Positions 1 to 7,000 of a stretch of 64,000 nucleotides of DNA are shown piece by piece; the stretch's first letter is position 1, and every line of letters begins with the position of its first letter. The notes under the pieces were generated by a model. It saw only the letters and a list, made by a program, of their open reading frames with translations, did no database searches and was not told the origin of the DNA. The stretch comes from Mucilaginibacter limnophilus (lineage in GTDB: Bacteria; Bacteroidota; Bacteroidia; Sphingobacteriales; Sphingobacteriaceae). The stretch spans positions 310,001 through 374,000 of the forward strand of contig NZ_SACK01000003.1 in assembly GCF_004005815.1 (NCBI RefSeq), given 5' to 3'. The position numbers were made by a program, and so were the translations under genes.

Positions 1-608
1 GCTTCATCTGTTAGCCCCGGTTTTGGATTATAGGTAAGATATGCCCCCATACTATCTGACGAGCTCAGGCCCGGTCTTTCACCTATCAACATCAGTGATA
101 GCTTCGCGTTCAGGATCGAAGCCACAACATCGCCTACGGCTACGCGGCCATGTTCAACCAAAGCAATGGGAGCCACAGTAAGTTTTGCATCAGTTAACAT
201 TGGCAACAATGCCTCAAGCAATAATACAGCGTTACTGTTTACCGCGTAAGCAGACAAACCATCGGCAATAATAACAGCTATATCTGTCTGGCCTACATGA
301 TTCTGTAATTGCTGTGCAGATGCATCATCCAATAATCTTCCCAAGTCAGGCCGCTGCAAGTACAGCTCTCTATAATTTGCCCGGCTTTCCAGATGTAATA
401 TAGGTAATTTAAATTGCACAAGCGAGGCAGTTAACTTTTCGGTGTCGAGCTTAGAATAAACAGCATCACGTGCGTGTGCATGAGCCAATCTAAACTCAAG
501 CGATTCTTTAACAGGAATGCCGCTGCCTGTCCTGCCAATGCCAATTCTTGCACGGGTATGTATCCGCAATGCTTTCCAAGCATTATGGTATTCAGGTTCC
601 TCACTCAT
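1..608 (-). CDS. eutC: Ethanolamine ammonia-lyase small subunit (3' end cut by window)
   Basis: The frame reads leftward from an ATG at 606-608 and is still open at base 1, so the C-terminus lies outside the window. It encodes about 202 residues. EutC is the small subunit of the adenosylcobalamin-dependent enzyme that splits ethanolamine into acetaldehyde and ammonia in the cytoplasm. Recognisable EutC segments are RARIGIGRTG near the N-terminus, the DIAVIIADGLSA stretch in the middle and GERPGLSSSDSMGAYLTYNP near the edge. The start codon overlaps the eutB stop (ATGA), so the two subunits are probably translationally coupled. No microcompartment shell genes are visible in the window. Confidence 0.93.
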   Translation of the reverse strand, partial: MSEEPEYHNAWKALRIHTRARIGIGRTGSGIPVKESLEFRLAHAHARDAVYSKLDTEKLTASLVQFKLPILHLESRANYRELYLQRPDLGRLLDDASAQQLQNHVGQTDIAVIIADGLSAYAVNSNAVLLLEALLPMLTDAKLTVAPIALVEHGRVAVGDVVASILNAKLSLMLIGERPGLSSSDSMGAYLTYNPKPGLTDE

Positions 609-1981
609 AATTTTGCCGCTTGTAACAACCGGTTGGACGCGCCGGCTATCAGTACACCCTGTTCGTTTATTATATCCTGCTTAAGTAACCATTGTTCAAA
701 CTCGGGCGCCGGCCGAAAGCCCAGCATTTGCCGGATATACAACGCATCGTGAAATGATGTAGATTGATAATTCAGCATAATATCGTCACTGCCGGGTATG
801 CCCATAATAAAATTGCAGCCTGCAACGCCAAGTAATGTTAAAAGGTTATCTATATCGTCCTGATCGGCTTCAGCATGGTTTGTATAGCAAACATCAACCC
901 CCATTGGCAGGCCGAGCAGTTTTCCGCAAAAATGGTCTTCTAAAGCTGCGCGAATAATTTGCTTACCATCATACAAATATTCTGGGCCAATAAAACCGAC
1001 AACCGTATTTACCAGCAGTGGATTAAAATTACGTGCCACACCATATGCCCTTGCTTCACAAGTTTGCTGGTCAACACCATGATGTGCGTTTGCTGAAAGC
1101 GAACTTCCCTGCCCCGTTTCGAAGTACATTACATTATTGCCAACGGTGCCGCGGCCCAATGCCAATGTGGCCCGATGTGCTTCTTCAATAACTGACAGGT
1201 TGATGCCGAAACTTTTGTTTGTTAGCTCAGTTCCGCCAATTGATTGAAAACAAAGGTCGACCGGCATGCCGGCGCTTGCCAATTCGATAGTGGTAGTAAT
1301 GTGCGTGAGCACACATGATTGTGTCGGTATGTCAAACTGTAGCCTTAGAGCATCTAATATTTTAAGCAGTTGCAAAGTATTCGCCGGACTATCAGTAGCC
1401 GGGTTTATGCCAATACACGCATCGCCGCTGCCATAAAGCAGACCGTCTATTATGCTGGCCATTATTCCTTTCGGATCGTCTGTCGGGTGATTTGGCTGCA
1501 GTCGGGTAGAAAAACGGCCTTTCAAACCAATCGTATTGCGGAATTTAGTAATCACTTCGCATTTTTTTGCTACTGCGATCATGTCCTGGTTGCGCATAAT
1601 CTTAGAAACCGCGGCGGCCATTTCAGGTGTAATGCCTTTTGACACCGATTTTAAGATATTGCAATCAACCTCATCACTCAGCAGCCAGTCGCGAAACTCA
1701 CCTACAGTGAGGTGACTTATTTGTGCAAACGCTATGGTATCATGGCTGTCAATAATAAGACGGGTAATCTCATCTTCCTCGTAAGGAATTATGCTTTCAT
1801 TAAGAAAAGCCTTTAAGGGAACATCGGCAAGTACTATTTGCGCAGCTACTCGCTCCTCATAAGTTTCTGCTGCTATACCGGCCAGCGCGTCGCCGCTGCG
1901 ATAAGGAGATGCTTTGGCAAGCAACTCTTTCAGGTTATCAAACCGGTAAACTTTATTTTGTATGGTGTACCGGTAACTCAT
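605..1981 (-). CDS. eutB: Ethanolamine ammonia-lyase large (catalytic) subunit
   Basis: At 458 residues this is the usual length of EutB, the TIM-barrel subunit that binds ethanolamine and adenosylcobalamin and, with EutC, releases acetaldehyde and ammonia. Family sequence is continuous, including YRSGDALAGIAA near the N-terminus, GLKGRFSTRLQPNHPTDDP, the SIIDGLLYGSGDACIGINP segment and CYTNHAEADQDD. The gene starts 3 bp after the permease stop and overlaps eutC by 4 bp, so permease, eutB and eutC form one transcript read leftward. Activity needs vitamin B12. The acetaldehyde-consuming enzyme is not in the window. Confidence 0.96.
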   Translation of the reverse strand: MSYRYTIQNKVYRFDNLKELLAKASPYRSGDALAGIAAETYEERVAAQIVLADVPLKAFLNESIIPYEEDEITRLIIDSHDTIAFAQISHLTVGEFRDWLLSDEVDCNILKSVSKGITPEMAAAVSKIMRNQDMIAVAKKCEVITKFRNTIGLKGRFSTRLQPNHPTDDPKGIMASIIDGLLYGSGDACIGINPATDSPANTLQLLKILDALRLQFDIPTQSCVLTHITTTIELASAGMPVDLCFQSIGGTELTNKSFGINLSVIEEAHRATLALGRGTVGNNVMYFETGQGSSLSANAHHGVDQQTCEARAYGVARNFNPLLVNTVVGFIGPEYLYDGKQIIRAALEDHFCGKLLGLPMGVDVCYTNHAEADQDDIDNLLTLLGVAGCNFIMGIPGSDDIMLNYQSTSFHDALYIRQMLGFRPAPEFEQWLLKQDIINEQGVLIAGASNRLLQAAKL

Positions 1982-1984
1982 GGC

Positions 1985-3334
1985 TTATTCAGATTTTATG
2001 TCTGCAAAAGGTTCTTCAACAGGCACAGTGCCGGCACTTTCTTTATGCTTGCCCATAGCAATGAATATTAACCCGACTATGATAAGGCCGCCGAAAAATA
2101 TCAGGCTGATGATAAAGTTGTAGTACATAATGCCTGCCATGCAGATAGCGGCTATCAACAAAGCTACAACCGGAAATCCCGGATAGAAAGGCGACACGAA
2201 AGGCCTGTCGAGGGTTGGTTCTTTCCGCCTCAATGCAAACAAACTGACCATACTTATGATATACATCACCACCGCACCCATAACCGACAGGATGATGATA
2301 TCATTGGTTTTGCCGGTACACAGTGTAATAATACTCACTATCCCTGAGGCTACAATAGCCCAATGCGGAGTTTTAAAGCGGTGACTTATTACTGATAACT
2401 GCTTCGGTAAGTAACCTTCACGGGCCATGGCAAACACTTGTCTTGATGAAGCTAGTATAATGCCATGCAGCGAAGCGACCAACCCGAATAAGCCGATGCT
2501 GGCAAATACTTTCGTCCACCCGCTGGCTCGGCCAAGCACAATGGCGATCGCCTCAGGTAAAGGATAATCAAGATTGCTTAGTGTGCGCCAGTCGGTTATG
2601 CCACCGGTTAGCACCATTACGCCTAAAGCCAGTAGCACCAATGTCGCCAGTGCAGAGATGTAGCCACGCGGGATGTTCTTTTTAGGGTCTTTAACTTCTT
2701 CGGCTACCATGGCAACGCCTTCAATCGCCAAATAAAACCATACCGCGAAAGGCAGTGCCGCCACTACCCCGCCCCACTTAACTGGCGTAGAGTTGGCCAT
2801 ATAGTTTTCCATTTTAAAAGATGGCGCTATGATACCCAAAAACAGCAGCAATTCTGCCACAGCCAGCAGCGTTATGAACACCGAAAACATAGCCGACTCC
2901 TTTATGCCGGAGATGTTCAACAACACAAATACAACATTAAAGGCAATAGCTACCTGCAGCACCGGTAATGGCGGGTACAAAAAGTGCATGTAACTTCCCA
3001 ACGCAAGCGCAATGGCCGGTATGGCAATCAGAAACTCAACAAGCGTGGCATAGCCAGCAACCAGTCCGCCGAGGGGGCCGAGGGCACGGTAGGCATAGGT
3101 AAAGGCGCCGCCGGCATTGGGTATGGCGGCTGTAAGTTCCGTAAAGCTGAAAATGAAGGTGATATACATTACCGTTACCACGCCGGTAGTAATCAGAAAC
3201 CCGACGGTGCCCGCGTCCTTCCAGCCATAGTTCCAGCCAAAATACTCACCCGAGATAACCAATCCAACGGCAATAGCCCATAAATGTACAGGCTTTAATA
3301 CACGCTTTAATTGTTCAGTGCCGGGGCTGTGCAT
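1985..3334 (-). CDS. eat: Ethanolamine permease, APC superfamily
   Basis: This 449-residue protein has about 12 hydrophobic segments and the fold signature of the amino acid/polyamine/organocation superfamily. The opening, RVLKPVHLWAIAVGLVISGEYFGWNYGW, is typical of ethanolamine permeases (the run is given here only as residues 10-37 of the protein family type). AGGAFTYAYRALGPLGG and AVWFYLAIEGVAMVAEEVKDP are further APC/Eat segments. It would import ethanolamine across the inner membrane for EutBC, which follows 3 bp downstream. It is the first gene of the eut transcript, and its upstream region is shared with the divergent AraC-type regulator. Specificity for ethanolamine rests on family resemblance plus the neighbouring eutBC. 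Confidence 0.88.
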   Translation of the reverse strand: MHSPGTEQLKRVLKPVHLWAIAVGLVISGEYFGWNYGWKDAGTVGFLITTGVVTVMYITFIFSFTELTAAIPNAGGAFTYAYRALGPLGGLVAGYATLVEFLIAIPAIALALGSYMHFLYPPLPVLQVAIAFNVVFVLLNISGIKESAMFSVFITLLAVAELLLFLGIIAPSFKMENYMANSTPVKWGGVVAALPFAVWFYLAIEGVAMVAEEVKDPKKNIPRGYISALATLVLLALGVMVLTGGITDWRTLSNLDYPLPEAIAIVLGRASGWTKVFASIGLFGLVASLHGIILASSRQVFAMAREGYLPKQLSVISHRFKTPHWAIVASGIVSIITLCTGKTNDIIILSVMGAVVMYIISMVSLFALRRKEPTLDRPFVSPFYPGFPVVALLIAAICMAGIMYYNFIISLIFFGGLIIVGLIFIAMGKHKESAGTVPVEEPFADIKSE

Positions 3335-3406
3335 GCGGTTTGCTGTGCTTATTTTATTACCGCCTTAATTTATTGAAAGTTATGTTACAAAGCAACACTC
3401 TTTTTA

Positions 3407-3519
3407 GGTGTTGACGCCAACAGAGTCAACACCATCAACACCGTCAACACCGGTCAACACCGTCAACACCTGTCAACACCGGTCAACACCAGTCAACACC
3501 AGTCAACACCGTCAACACT
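3407..3519. repeat. TCAACACC tandem array in the eat/araC divergent upstream region
   Basis: Ten copies of TCAACACC (the last has T in place of the final C) begin at 3426, 3435, 3444, 3454, 3463, 3473, 3483, 3493, 3503 and 3512. Spacing is therefore 9 or 10 bp throughout, about one helical turn, which would place all copies on roughly the same DNA face. A single inverted copy, GGTGTTGA, sits at 3407-3414. The array lies between the eat start (3334) and the regulator start (3567). A reading frame opens through it in frame with the regulator and gives a low-complexity S/T/P/V/N tract, which I regard as untranslated. Confidence 0.85.
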
Positions 3520-3566
3520 ATTTGCAGTTAAATATTTATTATAAAGCAAATGATATTTATATTGGC

Positions 3567-4472
3567 ATGGCCTTGCCCAAAGGCTATAACCAATTAAATA
3601 ACTTGAAAGCAATTCTTTGTAAAGTAGATGTCGCTAAAGACTGCTCTTTTAGTGTACGCGAGGATATTTTGCCATACATGTACAACCGCTGGCATTATCA
3701 CCCGGAGCTTGAGCTTACCATGATACGCAAAGGGCGCGGTATATGCATGGTAGGCGACAGCATGGAAGATTTTGAAGATGGCGACATCGTTCTGCTGGGC
3801 GCTAACCTGCCTCATATGTGGCGCAATTGCGCGGAATATTTCACCCAACACTCTGATCTGCACATTGAAACCATAGCTATACATTTTGATGAGAATTTCT
3901 GGGGAAACACATTTGGGAACCTACCCGAACTTAAATGTTTACGTGAACTGTTTGACAAAGCAAAACTTGGCCTAAAAATAAAAGGGCAAACACGTGAAGC
4001 GCTTCAACATAAAATAGAACAGACACTGCAGGCAAGTGGCATTAAACGCATAGAGTACCTGCTGCATATGCTTGAACTTATAGCTTCGTCTGACAGTTGT
4101 GTCACCCTGTCAAGCACCGGTTTTGCAAAAGCGGTTTATGTGAACAATTCAGATAAGATCAACGATATATTTAATTATACCTTCGCTAACTTTAAACGCA
4201 AACTTACCATAAACGAAATTGCCGCGGCTGTAAATTTGAGTCCTCACTCATTTTGCCGTTACTTTAAAACCCGCACGCTAAAAACATACTGGCAGTTTCT
4301 TACCGAAGTACGGGTTGGCTACGCGTGTAAACTACTAATTCAAAACAGAATGAGCATAAGCCGGGTATGTTATGAAAGTGGTTTTCACAATCTTTCAAAC
4401 TTCAATCGCTGTTTTAAATTCATCATCAAAAAAAGCCCTCTGCAATATTTTAAAGAGTACTCAAACTCATAA
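3567..4472 (+). CDS. AraC-family transcriptional regulator, probable eut regulator
   Basis: The N-terminal half is a cupin-like sensor (HYHPELELTMIRKGRG, then GDSMEDFEDGDIVLLGANLPHMW). The C-terminal roughly 100 residues are an AraC-type double helix-turn-helix (LTINEIAAAVNLSPHSFCRYFK, residues about 210-231, and SISRVCYESGFHNLSNFNRCFK, about 260-281). I chose the ATG at 3567, giving 301 residues. The frame extends upstream to a GTG at 3408, but that part only translates the TCAACACC repeats. It is divergent from the ethanolamine permease operon, so control of eut genes in response to ethanolamine or a cofactor is likely but inferred. It ends 4 bp from the convergent receptor gene, leaving no room for a terminator. 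Confidence 0.85.
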   Translation: MALPKGYNQLNNLKAILCKVDVAKDCSFSVREDILPYMYNRWHYHPELELTMIRKGRGICMVGDSMEDFEDGDIVLLGANLPHMWRNCAEYFTQHSDLHIETIAIHFDENFWGNTFGNLPELKCLRELFDKAKLGLKIKGQTREALQHKIEQTLQASGIKRIEYLLHMLELIASSDSCVTLSSTGFAKAVYVNNSDKINDIFNYTFANFKRKLTINEIAAAVNLSPHSFCRYFKTRTLKTYWQFLTEVRVGYACKLLIQNRMSISRVCYESGFHNLSNFNRCFKFIIKKSPLQYFKEYSNS

Positions 4473-4476
4473 CCAA

Positions 4477-6903
4477 TTAGCCATTACCTACACGTTCCAT
4501 TTCATCGGCCGCGCTTCCGCTTGTGCGTTTTCCTGTTTTGAAAGATTTACCAAACCTGTAAGTGAACGACAGGGTGAACACCCGGCTATCACGCATCAGC
4601 TTAAAATACTCGGTAGCATTGGGGAACGAGGTAAGGCCCTCCATGGCATTGGTGTAAAATAAATCTCTCGCGCTAAACTTCAATGTGCCTTTTTTATTAA
4701 GTATTGGCGCCGACAGGCCTACCGAAACCTGACCGGTTGGGTACAGCAGTTCCTGCACATCATTTCGTGCACGGGTAGTATAAAAGCCCGAAAGTTCAGC
4801 AGTGTACCTGCCAAACATGAACTGGCTTGTTGAGTTTACGTTCAACTGGTTAATATCAGTAGTAAAATTATTGCCGTTAAAGCCTTTAAGCTGTTTGTAG
4901 TTATAAACTGCCTGAGTCATAAACGTCCACCACTTAAACGGCGAGAGGTTTACAGATGTGGATACACCAATATTGTGTGCGCTGCCTACATTACCCTGTG
5001 TATATAGCAGCACTCCTTTGGCTTCATCAGCAAGAAATATCTGTGAGAAATAATTGTTTATGTTGCTATATGATACTGTTGTAGTAAGCAGTTCTTTAAA
5101 CTGATGGCTCACTTCAAAATTCCAGCTAAACTGCGGCAGTATAAAGGGATTACCCGTTTGATAGGTATATTTATTGATGATAAAATAAAACGGATTAAGG
5201 TTTTGAAAGGCCGGCCTGTCTATACGCCGCCCCGCCGTAAGGGTAAAGCTGTTAACAGAATCGGCCTGATAAGTAACATACCCGCTTGGGAACAGGTTGC
5301 TGTAAGTTCGTGTGAATGCCGAATCCTTCTGCATGGCATTACCCAGTTGATGGGCGTTGTAACCCGTATGTTCATAACGAAGACAGGCCTGAAGGCTTAG
5401 TTTACCAAATTTCCGCTCGTAAGTACTATACAGCGCCTGTATGTTCTCATCATACAAAAACCGGTTAGTTTTGGAATAATCGGTTAGCCATTGCCCGCCG
5501 GTAAAATTTTCGTACGATGCGGTATTGTCTGTACTGTTCAGCGATGATTTCCACCCTAACTGAAAAACCGCGTCGTTTTTTCCTTTAATGCTATAATCTG
5601 CCTTAGCCGACCGGATATTGATTGTGGTAGGAATGTTACCACGTGAAAGTTCCACATAACCATCATCGGCAACAAGGCTGTTGTTAAAATTCTGATCGCT
5701 TTCAATGGTGTAATGCAACCAGTCAACATCCACAGCGATATCCTGCGTGGCAGAAATAGCATGGCGCGCACTCAGGTTGACCGACCCGTTACGGAATTTG
5801 CTGTTGCTTTTATTTAAAGTAGTGATAACTGAATCAACCTCTCCTGCTTGACTTAACCATGTAGCAGTAGCTTTGTTATTGCCACGGCGCTTAACTGCAG
5901 TTCCGCCCAATACAAAGCCGATGGTGGTTTTTGGTGTAACATAATAATCGAGCCCGGTTTTAACGGTGTTATTTATAAAGACGCCGGAAAAATAAGTTGG
6001 CTGATCGAGCATGGAAGTAAGGTTGTTATCAGCGTCATAATACTTCCGCAGGGCATAAATATCCGTAAGGTATTCAACCAGCGTCATATTATAATTAAGG
6101 AAGGTATTTACTTTTCCTGTCCGGTAATTCAATACCAAATTATTGTTGTTTTTGGGATATACACCATAGCCCGCTGATGTGGTTACCGAACCGTTGAAAC
6201 CCTGCTGTTTGTTCTTTTTGGTTTTTATGTTGATAATACCCGCGTTGCCTGCCGCATCATACTTTGCAGGCGGATTGGGCATCAGCTCTATTTGCGCTAC
6301 CTGGGCGCTGTTCATACTGCCGAGCAGGTTGTTCAGGTCGGCGCCCGAGAGGTAGGTTGGTTTATCATCAATCATCACCAGCACACCGGCTTTGCCCTGC
6401 AGGGTGATGCCGCCGTTACGGTCGACAGTGACACCCGGCGATTTCTCAAGCACTTCAAGCACTGTTAAACCCGTATTAGTAGGCGACGCGTCGACGTTCA
6501 GCACCGTTTTACCATTTTTTTGCTGCGCGAAAGGTATACGGCCGGTTACACTTACTTCCTGCAATGCCGTGCTTTCGGCTTGCAGTACCACTTTATCACT
6601 TTTAGTTGTTGAAGGAAAGATGTAGGGTTTGGTTATAACAACTTTGAAACCGGTATAACTTATTTTAAAAGTATAAGTACCATCAGGAATATCAGTAAAA
6701 CCGGCGATGCCATTACCATTACTGACAGTGGTTTTAACCGTAATGGTATCTTTCAACATTTTTACCGTAGCGCCGGGAATTGACTGCGATTTGTCGTCGG
6801 TTATGGTGATATCAAACCGGTTACCGGTAAGTGCTTGCGAATAAACATTTACACATAAAAGTTGCAGCGCTAAAAAGCACGCTGCCTTTAAAAAATTCGT
6901 CAT
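4477..6903 (-). CDS. TonB-dependent receptor-like outer-membrane beta-barrel protein
   Basis: The 808-residue protein has a signal peptide (residues 1-23, ending VNVYSQ), a carboxypeptidase-regulatory-like beta-sandwich (about 25-110; PGATVKMLKD, GIAGFTDIPDGTYTFKISYTGF), a plug-like segment (about 120-225; VLEVLEKSPGVTVDRNGGITLQG, then VLVMIDDKPTYLSG and PPAKYDAAGNAGIINI), and a long beta-barrel of the OMP_b-brl_3 type to the C-terminus. Members of this group are common in Bacteroidota and are usually uncharacterised outer-membrane transporters or channels. No SusD partner is next to it. It lies 97 bp downstream of the Y_Y_Y regulator on the same strand, so the two could share a transcript. 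Substrate unknown. Confidence 0.85.
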   Translation of the reverse strand: MTNFLKAACFLALQLLCVNVYSQALTGNRFDITITDDKSQSIPGATVKMLKDTITVKTTVSNGNGIAGFTDIPDGTYTFKISYTGFKVVITKPYIFPSTTKSDKVVLQAESTALQEVSVTGRIPFAQQKNGKTVLNVDASPTNTGLTVLEVLEKSPGVTVDRNGGITLQGKAGVLVMIDDKPTYLSGADLNNLLGSMNSAQVAQIELMPNPPAKYDAAGNAGIINIKTKKNKQQGFNGSVTTSAGYGVYPKNNNNLVLNYRTGKVNTFLNYNMTLVEYLTDIYALRKYYDADNNLTSMLDQPTYFSGVFINNTVKTGLDYYVTPKTTIGFVLGGTAVKRRGNNKATATWLSQAGEVDSVITTLNKSNSKFRNGSVNLSARHAISATQDIAVDVDWLHYTIESDQNFNNSLVADDGYVELSRGNIPTTINIRSAKADYSIKGKNDAVFQLGWKSSLNSTDNTASYENFTGGQWLTDYSKTNRFLYDENIQALYSTYERKFGKLSLQACLRYEHTGYNAHQLGNAMQKDSAFTRTYSNLFPSGYVTYQADSVNSFTLTAGRRIDRPAFQNLNPFYFIINKYTYQTGNPFILPQFSWNFEVSHQFKELLTTTVSYSNINNYFSQIFLADEAKGVLLYTQGNVGSAHNIGVSTSVNLSPFKWWTFMTQAVYNYKQLKGFNGNNFTTDINQLNVNSTSQFMFGRYTAELSGFYTTRARNDVQELLYPTGQVSVGLSAPILNKKGTLKFSARDLFYTNAMEGLTSFPNATEYFKLMRDSRVFTLSFTYRFGKSFKTGKRTSGSAADEMERVGNG

Positions 6904-7000
6904 GGTGGATTATGAGGATCAGTGCCGCCAAGATACCTCTTGAGCAAAGTTCAATTTATACCACCAGCGGGGGTAAATTTCGGTAAAGCACTCGTATCAT

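Noticed and set aside
3426..3519. CRISPR array
   Set aside because: Units are 8 bp with 1-2-bp separators, there are no spacers, and no cas genes are nearby.
3408..3566. N-terminal extension of the AraC-type regulator from a GTG at 3408
   Set aside because: The extra residues only translate the TCAACACC repeats and give a low-complexity S/T/P/N tract. The cupin domain begins after the ATG at 3567.
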